Source of the DNA: Stentor coeruleus
Lineage: Eukaryota > Ciliophora > Heterotrichea > Heterotrichida > Stentoridae
Assembly (NCBI GenBank): GCA_001970955.1
Contig: MPUH01000169.1
Location: 1 to 64,000 of the forward strand
Length of the DNA: 64,000 bases
Reading direction: 5' to 3'
The notes under the pieces were generated by a model. The model did not search any database and had not been told where the DNA came from. It saw only the letters and a program-made list of their open reading frames with translations. Positions 57,029 to 64,000 of this stretch are shown here, piece by piece (the first letter of the stretch is position 1; each line of letters starts with the position of its first letter). The position numbers were made by a program, and so were the translations under genes.

Positions 57029-57832
57029 ATTTATATGTCATTGCAAGCTTAAAAAGCTTTAAAAATTTTAATTATTATGAAAGGATTTTTTGGATGAATA
57101 AATCTTTAGTATTTAGACTATGGTTTATAGTAAAAAAAAAAAAACTTAACATTTTCTTATAAACTCTTAATAAATAGGCTGCCATGTTTTTTAGGCTTTA
57201 CTTTTAGATATGAGGTTTTATCTATAGGAAAATTCTCACATGTGGCTTTATTTAAAAGGATAATGTAAGTGTGAGAAATCAGCACAAAAGATGTATATAA
57301 ACTGAAAAAAATAATTAAGATTATTATAATAAGATAAAGGTAGTTTATCTTTGAGATATAATGTAAAGTAATTGATTCTTGAATATAGTTGATTTATATA
57401 TAAAAGAATTAGTTTAGAAGAATGTATTAAATAATAAAAACCATCAAGATTTAGTCTGCTTCTTTCATCTATACAGTTTTTCATGTAAGGACAATAATGT
57501 TTTTAATTTTTTTTACAGATTTCACAGTTACTCAGTGCTTTGATTTTATAGGGAATTAAAATATTTTTGCATTAACAAACCTTAAAATATAATCATATGT
57601 CCTACAATTATATAAAAAACCTTAACATGAAATAAACCATCTTATAAATTTCACAATTTGTTATTAATAAAACTATCATTTTTAAATCCTCTACAATTTT
57701 TATCTGTAAAAATTTCTTCAAGCAAGTCTCTAATCCTAATGAAAATAATTCAACCTATTAAAACTTATTATCCAAAGCATATTATTCAACATTAACCATA
57801 AAATATCGCTAAAATCCTGCATAATAAAATAA
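57029..57832. other. Divergent region between the pepsin-like and CaaX genes
   Basis: 804 nt. It contains the open frame at 57248-57484 (-). The part from 57560 to 57832 is G-poor on the plus strand, as before other plus-strand genes. Otherwise AT-rich with no recognised element. Confidence 0.55.
57248..57484 (-). CDS. Doubtful 78-residue open frame
   Basis: ATG at 57484 to TAA at 57248 on the minus strand. It starts MKNCIDERSRLNLDGFYYLI and is rich in Tyr, Leu, Ile and Phe. There is no domain and no clear membrane helix. Such length is unusual but not impossible by chance in DNA this AT-rich. I list it as a possible small gene only. Confidence 0.22.
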   Translation of the reverse strand: MKNCIDERSRLNLDGFYYLIHSSKLILLYINQLYSRINYFTLYLKDKLPLSYYNNLNYFFQFIYIFCADFSHLHYPFK

Positions 57833-58153
57833 ATGATCGAGGAACAAGAAGATGAAGAATGTATAACAATAAAAGCAGCAAAGCCAAAATCAAGTAATCT
57901 AATTGCTGATCCATTTAACAAATCTGAAATAAGCCAATTAGAAAACGATGAAGAATTGAAGTCTAGTAAAAAATGTATTAACAAAGAAGAGTTTAATGAT
58001 CTTTCTCTAAGTACAAGCCAAAAAAGTGCTGCAACCTTTGGAATATTTGTAGAAAGGAGTAGTGAAATTATATGCCAAGTAAAAAACTCATTTGGAAAAA
58101 AAAAAAGTCGAAAATCCGAAGGCGATTCTTGCTGTAGTTGCCTTATAACATAA
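57833..58153 (+). CDS. Small acidic protein with a C-terminal CaaX-like box
   Basis: 106 residues, start ATG at 57833, stop TAA. The body is acidic and Ser/Lys-rich with no recognised fold (MIEEQEDEECITIKAAKPKS; ISQLENDEELKSSKKCINKE). The end has a basic patch, FGKKKSRKSEGD, followed by SCCSCLIT. CLIT fits a CaaX prenylation site, and the two adjacent cysteines are likely palmitoylation sites, as in small-GTPase tails; there is no GTPase domain. It resembles the 5114 protein only in this tail. A lipid-anchored membrane adaptor is the natural guess. It converges with dymeclin 40 nt away. Confidence 0.65.
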   Translation: MIEEQEDEECITIKAAKPKSSNLIADPFNKSEISQLENDEELKSSKKCINKEEFNDLSLSTSQKSAATFGIFVERSSEIICQVKNSFGKKKSRKSEGDSCCSCLIT

Positions 58154-58193
58154 TAAATGTAAGGTAAAATATCTATTTTTATGATAATTTCAT

Positions 58194-60239
58194 TTAGTTA
58201 TGCCTAAATAAAACAACTCTACTCATATTCGGAACCGTAACCAAATCTTTTGTTATCTCTTGCCAAACATAAGGTATCACAAACTCCTCCCATTTCTGTC
58301 CATGTTCAACAAAAACAAATTCTCTGCACTGTAAAATATCATTTGAACACTCTTTAAACTGATATACTTTACTAGTACATAAAATACTCTCAAGAACATT
58401 TTCACTATCAATATTCCTCATACAATTTTCAATACAATCGCATATTGACGTAACATTTTCATTGACCAAATCCGAATGTTTGATTTTTGCAAACAGTTCT
58501 GAATGGTGAAGAACAGCTTGGATAAGATAAGGATTACTTGAAAGTCCTGAAGTCATGATTTTACATAAAAGTTCAATAATCAAATGGATTAAATCAGCAA
58601 ATAAATCTATTTCACTTGTAGATTTCCCTTGAAGTTTAGAATATTTGCTATAAAGTGCTTTACATAATGAAATAAGTTCCATACTTGGGAGTTCATGGAG
58701 GTTAGTTAAAGATGTGCTTATATTAAGCATACAAGAAATCGTTGATACATGGATATAATCTTGTTTTTTAGTCCTAAGATTTTCTTTTATCAACCTTACA
58801 AGGGCAAGAACCATTAATGAACCAAGGGATATTTTTTCAATATGATATTCTTGAAGCCAAATTACATTACTTAATATCGCATCTTTATTGATAAACCTTA
58901 TAAAAATCTTATCTTTACTAAGGATCATCAATAACACTAAAATCAAATGTAACCTTGGGGTATTCTCAGTAACCAAATAAACTTCACCAAGAAGTGGTTC
59001 AAGAAAAGCTTCAGGGTCTGACCTTGAAAGAACACTGTTATAAAAACTTGGGTTTCTCATCATGAGTTCTGTAAACATTAATAATGAAGGAAAAGTCTTG
59101 ATATGGGTGATTAATGATAAAATAATACCTTCCCATTTCATTTCCCAGTTCTGAATGAGAAAAGGGTTTGGAGAATGATTTGAAGAGTTTAATAATAAAA
59201 GGAAGTGTAAAGCGATTTGGCCAACTTTATAGTCAATTTCCCCTAGTCTGATATCGAGAAAAGATGATAAAAGGGTCGAAAAAATAGATAAATTAGGTAA
59301 GAGTTTCCAATGACTACATGAGAACTCTAAAAGTACTCTTGAGAGCATTTGTGAAGTCTCAATCGGCAAGTTCATAAGTATATCTAAAGCTGGTGAGGTT
59401 TTAAATAAACTATAGGAAATACGGCCGACTGGTTTTTCAAGCCAATATAAATGACTAGCTAAAAGGGCAATAAGGGTTTCAAGTACAGCATGTGTCCTAA
59501 CAATATGCCTTTTTATATCTTCTCCCACAAGTTTCTCAATAAGTTGTTTAATAAAAGAACTCATCGGTGATGTCAAATCACATTCCATAGTTTTAACATG
59601 AGCTTTAAATACTGTAAAATGCTTAGTTTGGGTTTTAAATGGGTCAACTAAAGTATCACTAGTTGTATTTGTATAATGTTTATATATTTCTTCAATACCA
59701 ATAACTTTACCATTATCATCACTTAAGTAAATATTCTCATTATGGCTTTGAACATACTCTTTAACTTCAGTAAAATGATTTTTTATAGTATCAATCATAT
59801 GTGCCTGTTCTTTAGCTCGATCAAAATCAGTAGTTTGTGGGACACTTATATATACAGTTTTGTTAAGGTTTTGGAATGAAAAACTACATGGGACTAGGCG
59901 ATGAAATGAGTTCTCGTATTGGGTTGAGACTGATTTTTTGGAATCATCGAAAATAAATGAGTATGGGATTCTTTCAGAATACACAAAAAGAATAAAATGT
60001 TTGAATAAATGTAATAAATTTGAAGCGAGGTATTCGTAGTTCCAGTATTCAAAAACTTTCTGCATGAGATGGAGAAGGACTTCAGATTTGAGGCAGTTTT
60101 CACAAGCTTTTTTACAGAGATCTTTGGGTGGAAAGAAGATTTTTGAGGAAAGTTCAACGTAGAGGTCTTTGCTATCGAAATTTGTCCACTGGACACTTTG
60201 AAGGGTTTCTTCGCATAAGCTTGACACGTCGTTTCCCAT
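58194..60239 (-). CDS. DYM: Dymeclin
   Basis: 681 residues, start ATG at 60239, stop TAA. The N-terminus MGNDVSSLC fits a myristoylation site, as in dymeclin (MGSNSS in human). The body is a long helical solenoid with many Leu-rich helices. The C-terminal part matches dymeclin best: IELLCKIMTSGLSSNPYLIQ, AVLHHSELFAKIKHSDLVNE, then a ~40-residue stretch and WEEFVIPYVWQEITK, which corresponds to EEFFIPYVW in animals. Dymeclin is a peripheral Golgi protein required for Golgi organisation and vesicle traffic; loss in humans causes Dyggve-Melchior-Clausen dysplasia. The length (669 in human) agrees. HID1, a related myristoylated Golgi protein, is less likely. Confidence 0.85.
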   Translation of the reverse strand: MGNDVSSLCEETLQSVQWTNFDSKDLYVELSSKIFFPPKDLCKKACENCLKSEVLLHLMQKVFEYWNYEYLASNLLHLFKHFILFVYSERIPYSFIFDDSKKSVSTQYENSFHRLVPCSFSFQNLNKTVYISVPQTTDFDRAKEQAHMIDTIKNHFTEVKEYVQSHNENIYLSDDNGKVIGIEEIYKHYTNTTSDTLVDPFKTQTKHFTVFKAHVKTMECDLTSPMSSFIKQLIEKLVGEDIKRHIVRTHAVLETLIALLASHLYWLEKPVGRISYSLFKTSPALDILMNLPIETSQMLSRVLLEFSCSHWKLLPNLSIFSTLLSSFLDIRLGEIDYKVGQIALHFLLLLNSSNHSPNPFLIQNWEMKWEGIILSLITHIKTFPSLLMFTELMMRNPSFYNSVLSRSDPEAFLEPLLGEVYLVTENTPRLHLILVLLMILSKDKIFIRFINKDAILSNVIWLQEYHIEKISLGSLMVLALVRLIKENLRTKKQDYIHVSTISCMLNISTSLTNLHELPSMELISLCKALYSKYSKLQGKSTSEIDLFADLIHLIIELLCKIMTSGLSSNPYLIQAVLHHSELFAKIKHSDLVNENVTSICDCIENCMRNIDSENVLESILCTSKVYQFKECSNDILQCREFVFVEHGQKWEEFVIPYVWQEITKDLVTVPNMSRVVLFRHN

Positions 60240-60519
60240 TTTTATTAACTTTTTTTTTTTGGGTTTAGTTTTGATGAGGATATTATTAAGGAAATTATAT
60301 AGTGGTTTTTTTATTTAGGGAAAGATATTTAATGATTTATAGGCATAAAGCTAATATTATTAAAAATTTACGGTTAGTAGTAATGAAATATCTTATAAGT
60401 AATAAATATTTAATAATCTTAAAAAGCCTATTTACATTTAAAGCCTTCAAAGAAATTTCGATCTTCTATAAACCATTTCATTAATCATCCCTATTATATA
60501 ATCCAAAACCCTTTCCTTT

Positions 60520-61299
60520 ATGGACGAAAATATTGACGATATCCTTGGCTCAAAAGGCCGAGAAATCCAACAAGCCTTCAACGAGCTCCATCATAACGAA
60601 ATCAAGTCAAAAGTTTACGAATTGAAACTAAAAATGCCTCACTTAGGCCGATGCCCAATCTGTACTTTACCAGTCCCATGCAAACACTTTAATTCTAAAT
60701 CCAAAATCCCCAAAGACCATAATGAAGAACCTTTATTAACCCATACAATCGAAAGTTTTGATTACACAGACAATCTTCCTAAAATAATCCCCGAACCCAA
60801 TAAACGGTACTTTAAAGTTCGCTATAAAGGTCAAAATACTGTTTATAATTTCGATTATAATCTTAGACACACATCTTTACCTAATGAAAAACGTTTAAAA
60901 CATCTTGAGAGCATTGAAAACTATAGAGAAAATAAGATCAAAAAAGAAAAAGAAAAAATTAATGTTCTTAAAGTAGAAGAAGATTGTAAGAAAAAAAATG
61001 CTGAAAATGCAGAGATAATAAGGCAGAAGTATTTGAAAAAACAAAAGGAAAAAGTCCAGGAGTATAATGAGAACTTGGTTAGTAGGATGGAAAAAGTTAA
61101 GGTTATGATTGAAAAAGATGAGGAAAAAAAGAAAATTGTTGAAGAGAGGAAGGTGAGATATTATGAAGAACAAAAGATAAAGTTGCAGGAGTATTATGAT
61201 AAGATGGAGATGATGAAGAAAATATCGAGAGAAAAAGTTTTGGATTTGCAGGAGGAAGTTGTGAACTTTAAGCCTATTAAAATTAAGCAAGTTTTATAA
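60520..61299 (+). CDS. Coiled-coil protein with a short Cys/His motif
   Basis: 259 residues, start ATG at 60520, stop TAA. Near residue 45 lies a compact motif, LGRCPICTLPVPCKHF, with three Cys and one His that could hold one zinc. The middle has an alternating aromatic/basic stretch (KRYFKVRYKGQNTVYNFDYN). Residues ~125-250 are a single Lys/Glu-rich coiled coil (RKVRYYEEQKIKLQEYYDKM). The Cys motif followed by a long helix suggests a ciliary or cytoskeletal structural protein, but I do not recognise the family. The coding strand is C-rich at the start and G-rich toward the end, the pattern shared with other genes here. Confidence 0.7.
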   Translation: MDENIDDILGSKGREIQQAFNELHHNEIKSKVYELKLKMPHLGRCPICTLPVPCKHFNSKSKIPKDHNEEPLLTHTIESFDYTDNLPKIIPEPNKRYFKVRYKGQNTVYNFDYNLRHTSLPNEKRLKHLESIENYRENKIKKEKEKINVLKVEEDCKKKNAENAEIIRQKYLKKQKEKVQEYNENLVSRMEKVKVMIEKDEEKKKIVEERKVRYYEEQKIKLQEYYDKMEMMKKISREKVLDLQEEVVNFKPIKIKQVL

Positions 61300-61696
61300 A
61301 TAAATATAAAGAGTTGGATTTTTATTATGTTATAGGAATTAGATTGGGGGATTTATTTTTATGGAAGATTAAACTTATGTTTTTATATTAAATTTACGTC
61401 ATAATTATTATAATTTACTTAATAAAATGGAAATTTTACTACTAACATTTATTAATTCTCTTATTTATCATATCTTTTCAATACCCTTATCATATTTTTG
61501 ATTAATGGGTATTATGATTAAAAAAATGAGTGGTGGTAAAAAAATAATTGGGGAAAACAAAATTTTGTAGAGAGAGAGTTGAAAAAAGACTTTGAGCGTG
61601 GCATTTATAAAGAAAATAAAGTTTATTTGATATTTTTATTCAATTTTTAATCATATCACTATAAAATTTTTGGATAAATGTAGATCAATACAATAA
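61300..61696. other. Spacer
   Basis: 397 nt between two plus-strand genes. AT-rich; no feature seen. Confidence 0.6.
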
Positions 61697-63208
61697 ATGG
61701 ATTCTAACTATATCGAAAATTGGTGGAGTTCTCGTCATAAAAAATATACCATTCGCGATCAAAGAAGGCCAATCTTCTTAAAGTTTCATCAAATACACGG
61801 AACTTATACAATAGAACAAGAAGATAACATTGAATGGTACAAAGAAGAAGATGACTCACGAATTTTATATTGGGAAGTCAAGAATAAGTTTAAAGGTGAA
61901 CGATTAGAATATATTCCATCAATTGATACTTTTAAATATAAAGGCTGGTTTAGAATAAAAGCTAAAAAAGTTTCAGTGGATGGGCCAAAAAAAATTGACA
62001 TTACCGAGGAATCTGAAAATAGTCCTGAAGTCGAAAAAGGTATTGTTATAATTAAATATGAAGACTATCAAAAAGTTATCGAATGGGAGAGAAACTTTGG
62101 CCCTAAGGGATCTTCAGAAAGTGAATTTCCAGTTAAGACTCTAAAAATCACAAGCCAGAGAGAGTCGAAAAAAGGTAAAGTTGTGTTTGAAGAGATGACC
62201 TCAATAACCCCAACTTCATTCTATAAGCATGGTAATTTCATAAGAGGCAGTATAGAAGTAGAAAAAACAGAAACGCGAAAAGGAAATGAAATAATCAGAA
62301 ACATTGAAAAAAAAGGTGAAGACCTCTACAAAAAAACTCACATCAAGAAAGTCGGCTCTCAAGAATCAGGGAAAATCGAACGCCGCAGACGTCAAGAATA
62401 CCTTCTGAGCATCTGGGAAACTAACGAGAATGCTGAATACAAAGAAAAAATAGTCGAAGATGTAGTAAATCTAGCCAAACCAGACCTTTCTGGGGCAAAA
62501 TCTATAAAAAAATCAATCGGAAAAATAACTTACTATGAACGAGGGGCTAACTTCTATGAACTTTCTTGGATCATTACTGACACTTATGGATTTTCTCGTA
62601 TCCAAGTTTCCCGAAACAATCATAGCTTTGAGAAAATCTCTAGACTTAACACTGAAGGTACATGCGAACTTCTAGACTTCAAACTTGGGAATTTTAAATG
62701 GGGGGTAATAAAAGAATGCTCTTCAAGTAGTAGTTATAATGTCCAATGGATAGCTAAACAACCTGAACTTTATAAAGAAGTAGATATGAAAATCAACATG
62801 AGGTCAACAGCTTTAGGAAAATCAAATTTAGTATTTGAGACAAATAAAGTTATTGAAGATGTTCGAGAAGAGGTTAAATTCGTTTATAGAGAATTGGAGA
62901 ATTTAGATGTTTTTGAGTTTAAGATTTTTGAACAAAAACTGAATAATTATTTCAAGCCGCAGATTTTGGTTGCAGAAGGAAGTAAAGAAGCCTTGACAGA
63001 GATAATTTTCAATAAATTGACAGAAAATGAGGAAAAATCAGCTGAATTGGTGGATTGCCAAGAAAAACAGCATTTTGAAGACATTTTTTGTAAAGCTCGG
63101 GAAGAAAATCAGGTGAATATGCAGCCTGGACAAGTTAATAAGGAGCTTGAAAATTTGAGGGAGTTTTTGGGGAAACTTAGAAGACTTGCTGAAAATGGGA
63201 GTTTTTAG
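61697..63208 (+). CDS. Unrecognised 503-residue beta-rich protein
   Basis: Start ATG at 61697 (MDSNYIENWWSSRHKKYTIR), stop TAG. Residues ~60-390 read as many short beta strands of alternating polar and hydrophobic residues joined by charged turns, with recurring W and Y (ILYWEVKNKF; YKGWFRIKAKKV; YLLSIWETNENAEYKEKIVE; FYELSWIITDTYGFSRIQVS; GNFKWGVIKEC; YNVQWIAKQP). The spacing suggests a repeated antiparallel-strand unit of about 25-45 residues. The last ~110 residues are helical (VREEVKFVYRELENLDVFEF; LENLREFLGKLRRLAENGSF). There is no signal peptide or membrane segment. The function is unknown; a large structural or scaffold protein is plausible. Confidence 0.7.
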   Translation: MDSNYIENWWSSRHKKYTIRDQRRPIFLKFHQIHGTYTIEQEDNIEWYKEEDDSRILYWEVKNKFKGERLEYIPSIDTFKYKGWFRIKAKKVSVDGPKKIDITEESENSPEVEKGIVIIKYEDYQKVIEWERNFGPKGSSESEFPVKTLKITSQRESKKGKVVFEEMTSITPTSFYKHGNFIRGSIEVEKTETRKGNEIIRNIEKKGEDLYKKTHIKKVGSQESGKIERRRRQEYLLSIWETNENAEYKEKIVEDVVNLAKPDLSGAKSIKKSIGKITYYERGANFYELSWIITDTYGFSRIQVSRNNHSFEKISRLNTEGTCELLDFKLGNFKWGVIKECSSSSSYNVQWIAKQPELYKEVDMKINMRSTALGKSNLVFETNKVIEDVREEVKFVYRELENLDVFEFKIFEQKLNNYFKPQILVAEGSKEALTEIIFNKLTENEEKSAELVDCQEKQHFEDIFCKAREENQVNMQPGQVNKELENLREFLGKLRRLAENGSF

Positions 63209-63843
63209 CATAAAGAAGATAGTTATTAGTTAGTAAAGAAGATTCATATTTTACTTGATTTCTGTGATTTTTTTCTGACTTTCTGTGGAAATTCTCATCC
63301 ATGATTTTCTTATTAAACTTAAAAATGTGTTAAGCCCAACAGGACGATCTGATTCATAATCTAGATAAAAGCTCTTAGAAACTTGACTGCTATAGTTTTC
63401 CAAGTGAGGAGTTCAAAAGCTTTTGTTTCCTGTTAGCAAGACGCTGATTAAGAATTTTTTCCTGTGACTTTAAATCAGTTATCGATCTTGAACTAATGCT
63501 TTCAGTATACTTTTTTTTGTGTCTCTATAATCCAGAGGACTATTTTCTGACCTGGATATTTCTTTCATCCTCAAAGCTTTTTTCATGCTCATGTATTAGT
63601 TCTGTATTTGACCTGCTTATTTTTCTTATTATAGGATTAGACTATATATATTTTGTGAACAAAAAGATATTTAAATGATAAATTTATTGGAAAATCAGGC
63701 TGGATTGAGGATTTTAAGGAGGATTTTATAAGAAAGATCATAATTCTAGAAGAATCACAAAGATAAATACGATTAAAATAATATTAAACTGATATAGACT
63801 GAGTTTATAATTGTAATCAAAATGCTTGATTTATATAATAATC
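63209..63843. other. Gap before the right-edge gene
   Basis: Apart from the tentative minus-strand gene at 63390-63741 I see no feature. The last ~100 nt lie between that candidate's start and the ATG at 63844. Confidence 0.5.
63390..63741 (-). CDS. Tentative 101-residue protein split by 19-nt and 27-nt introns
   Basis: ATG at 63741 starts 27 codons (KSSLKSSIQPDFPINLSFKY). A 19-nt GT-AG interval (63660-63642) joins it in frame to 30 codons of strong coding character (SNTELIHEHEKSFEDERNIQ). A 27-nt GT-AG interval (63551-63525) joins these to 44 more (RHKKKYTESISSRSITDLKS; QRLANRKQKLLNSSLGKL), then TAG at 63390. The charged, Glu/Lys/Ser-rich composition is coding-like, and the intervals remove every in-frame stop. 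Against it, the intron lengths are unlike the 15-16 nt seen elsewhere, and such joins can be found by chance. A relic is the alternative. Confidence 0.32.
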
Positions 63844-64000
63844 ATGGTGAAAAGTAGGAAAAGCGCGAATAGTTCAGCAGGCGAATATGTTAGTACTGGA
63901 ATCCCAGAAGATAAAAGGAAAACAATTATTCTTGACGAAACATTATCTCCACTTGTATGTAGGAAATTAAAGTTTGAAAGCAAAAGGCAAGGTAATTTTA
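63844..64000 (+). CDS. 5' part of an unrecognised gene cut by the window edge
   Basis: ATG at 63844 opens a frame that is still open at base 64000 (52 codons). The product starts MVKSRKSANSSAGEYVSTGI and continues Lys/Ser-rich (LSPLVCRKLKFESKRQG). Composition is coding-like and no domain is visible. The final bases GGTAATTTTA could also be the beginning of a short intron. Confidence 0.55.
   Translation, partial: MVKSRKSANSSAGEYVSTGIPEDKRKTIILDETLSPLVCRKLKFESKRQGNF

Noticed and set aside
60302-60484. 60-codon open frame before the 60520 gene
   Set aside because: Begins with GTG and reads as AT-rich noise; lies in the upstream region of the next gene.
1-64000. Transposons, virus-like elements, CRISPR arrays, bacterial operons
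   Set aside because: No transposase, integrase, reverse transcriptase, capsid or Cas-like sequence, no terminal repeats outside the N-flanking overlaps, and no regularly spaced short repeats other than the EKPAE coding repeat were seen.

Overview
The window looks like macronuclear-type DNA of a heterotrich ciliate, most likely Stentor or a close relative. Four things point there. It is very AT-rich with short intergenic gaps. Stop codons are standard: UAA, UAG and UGA all end genes, and UFM1, LC8 and eL14 end at UAA exactly where their families end. At least five introns are only 15-16 nt long. The gene set is rich in ciliary and endomembrane proteins. I assign the genus from known intron biology, not from any database search.

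Left part (1-20252): a fragment of a membrane protein, two LITAF-like genes, a CXC-domain (tesmin/TSO1-like) gene, a coiled-coil gene with a 15-nt intron, a tiny protein with a CaaX tail, a tryparedoxin-like protein, a CFAP210-like microtubule inner protein, a TPR-like protein, a secreted DOMON protein, a Mei2-like RNA-binding protein (15-nt intron inside its last RRM), TRAPPC8, TBCCD1, a small spliced gene and ribosomal protein eL14.

Middle (20661-41809): two PH-PHR paralogues flanking UFM1, a NEK kinase whose last exon follows a 15-nt intron, a TBC RabGAP, a RING-H2 protein, an ataxin-2-like protein, a TRAF-type zinc-finger protein (16-nt intron), importin beta, a p24/TMED cargo receptor, dynein light chain LC8, a PUB-domain protein and a kinase fused to a cysteine-rich tail.

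Right part (42105-64000): an EKPAE-repeat protein, PB1/RanBP2-zinc-finger, ELMO, histidine-phosphatase, RING/B-box and DHHC genes, tRNA-Leu(UAG), a four-helix membrane protein, phosphatidylserine synthase, a pepsin-like membrane protein without the catalytic aspartates, a second small CaaX-tail protein, dymeclin and several lineage-specific proteins. Golgi and vesicle traffic (TRAPPC8, p24, dymeclin, TBC, DHHC, ELMO) and cilia/microtubules (CFAP210, LC8, TBCCD1, NEK) recur. No operon-like logic is visible; neighbours appear to be unrelated single genes on both strands.

Six single-N positions are each flanked by a direct repeat of the same sequence. They are almost certainly unmerged contig overlaps, not biological duplications. 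No virus-like element, transposon or CRISPR array was recognised. The most interesting loose ends are coding-like segments in the gaps that do not fit the 15-16-nt intron rule, a coding-strand GC-skew gradient running along each transcription unit, a catalytically dead pepsin-like protein, the PH-PHR architecture, and two small CaaX-tailed proteins.
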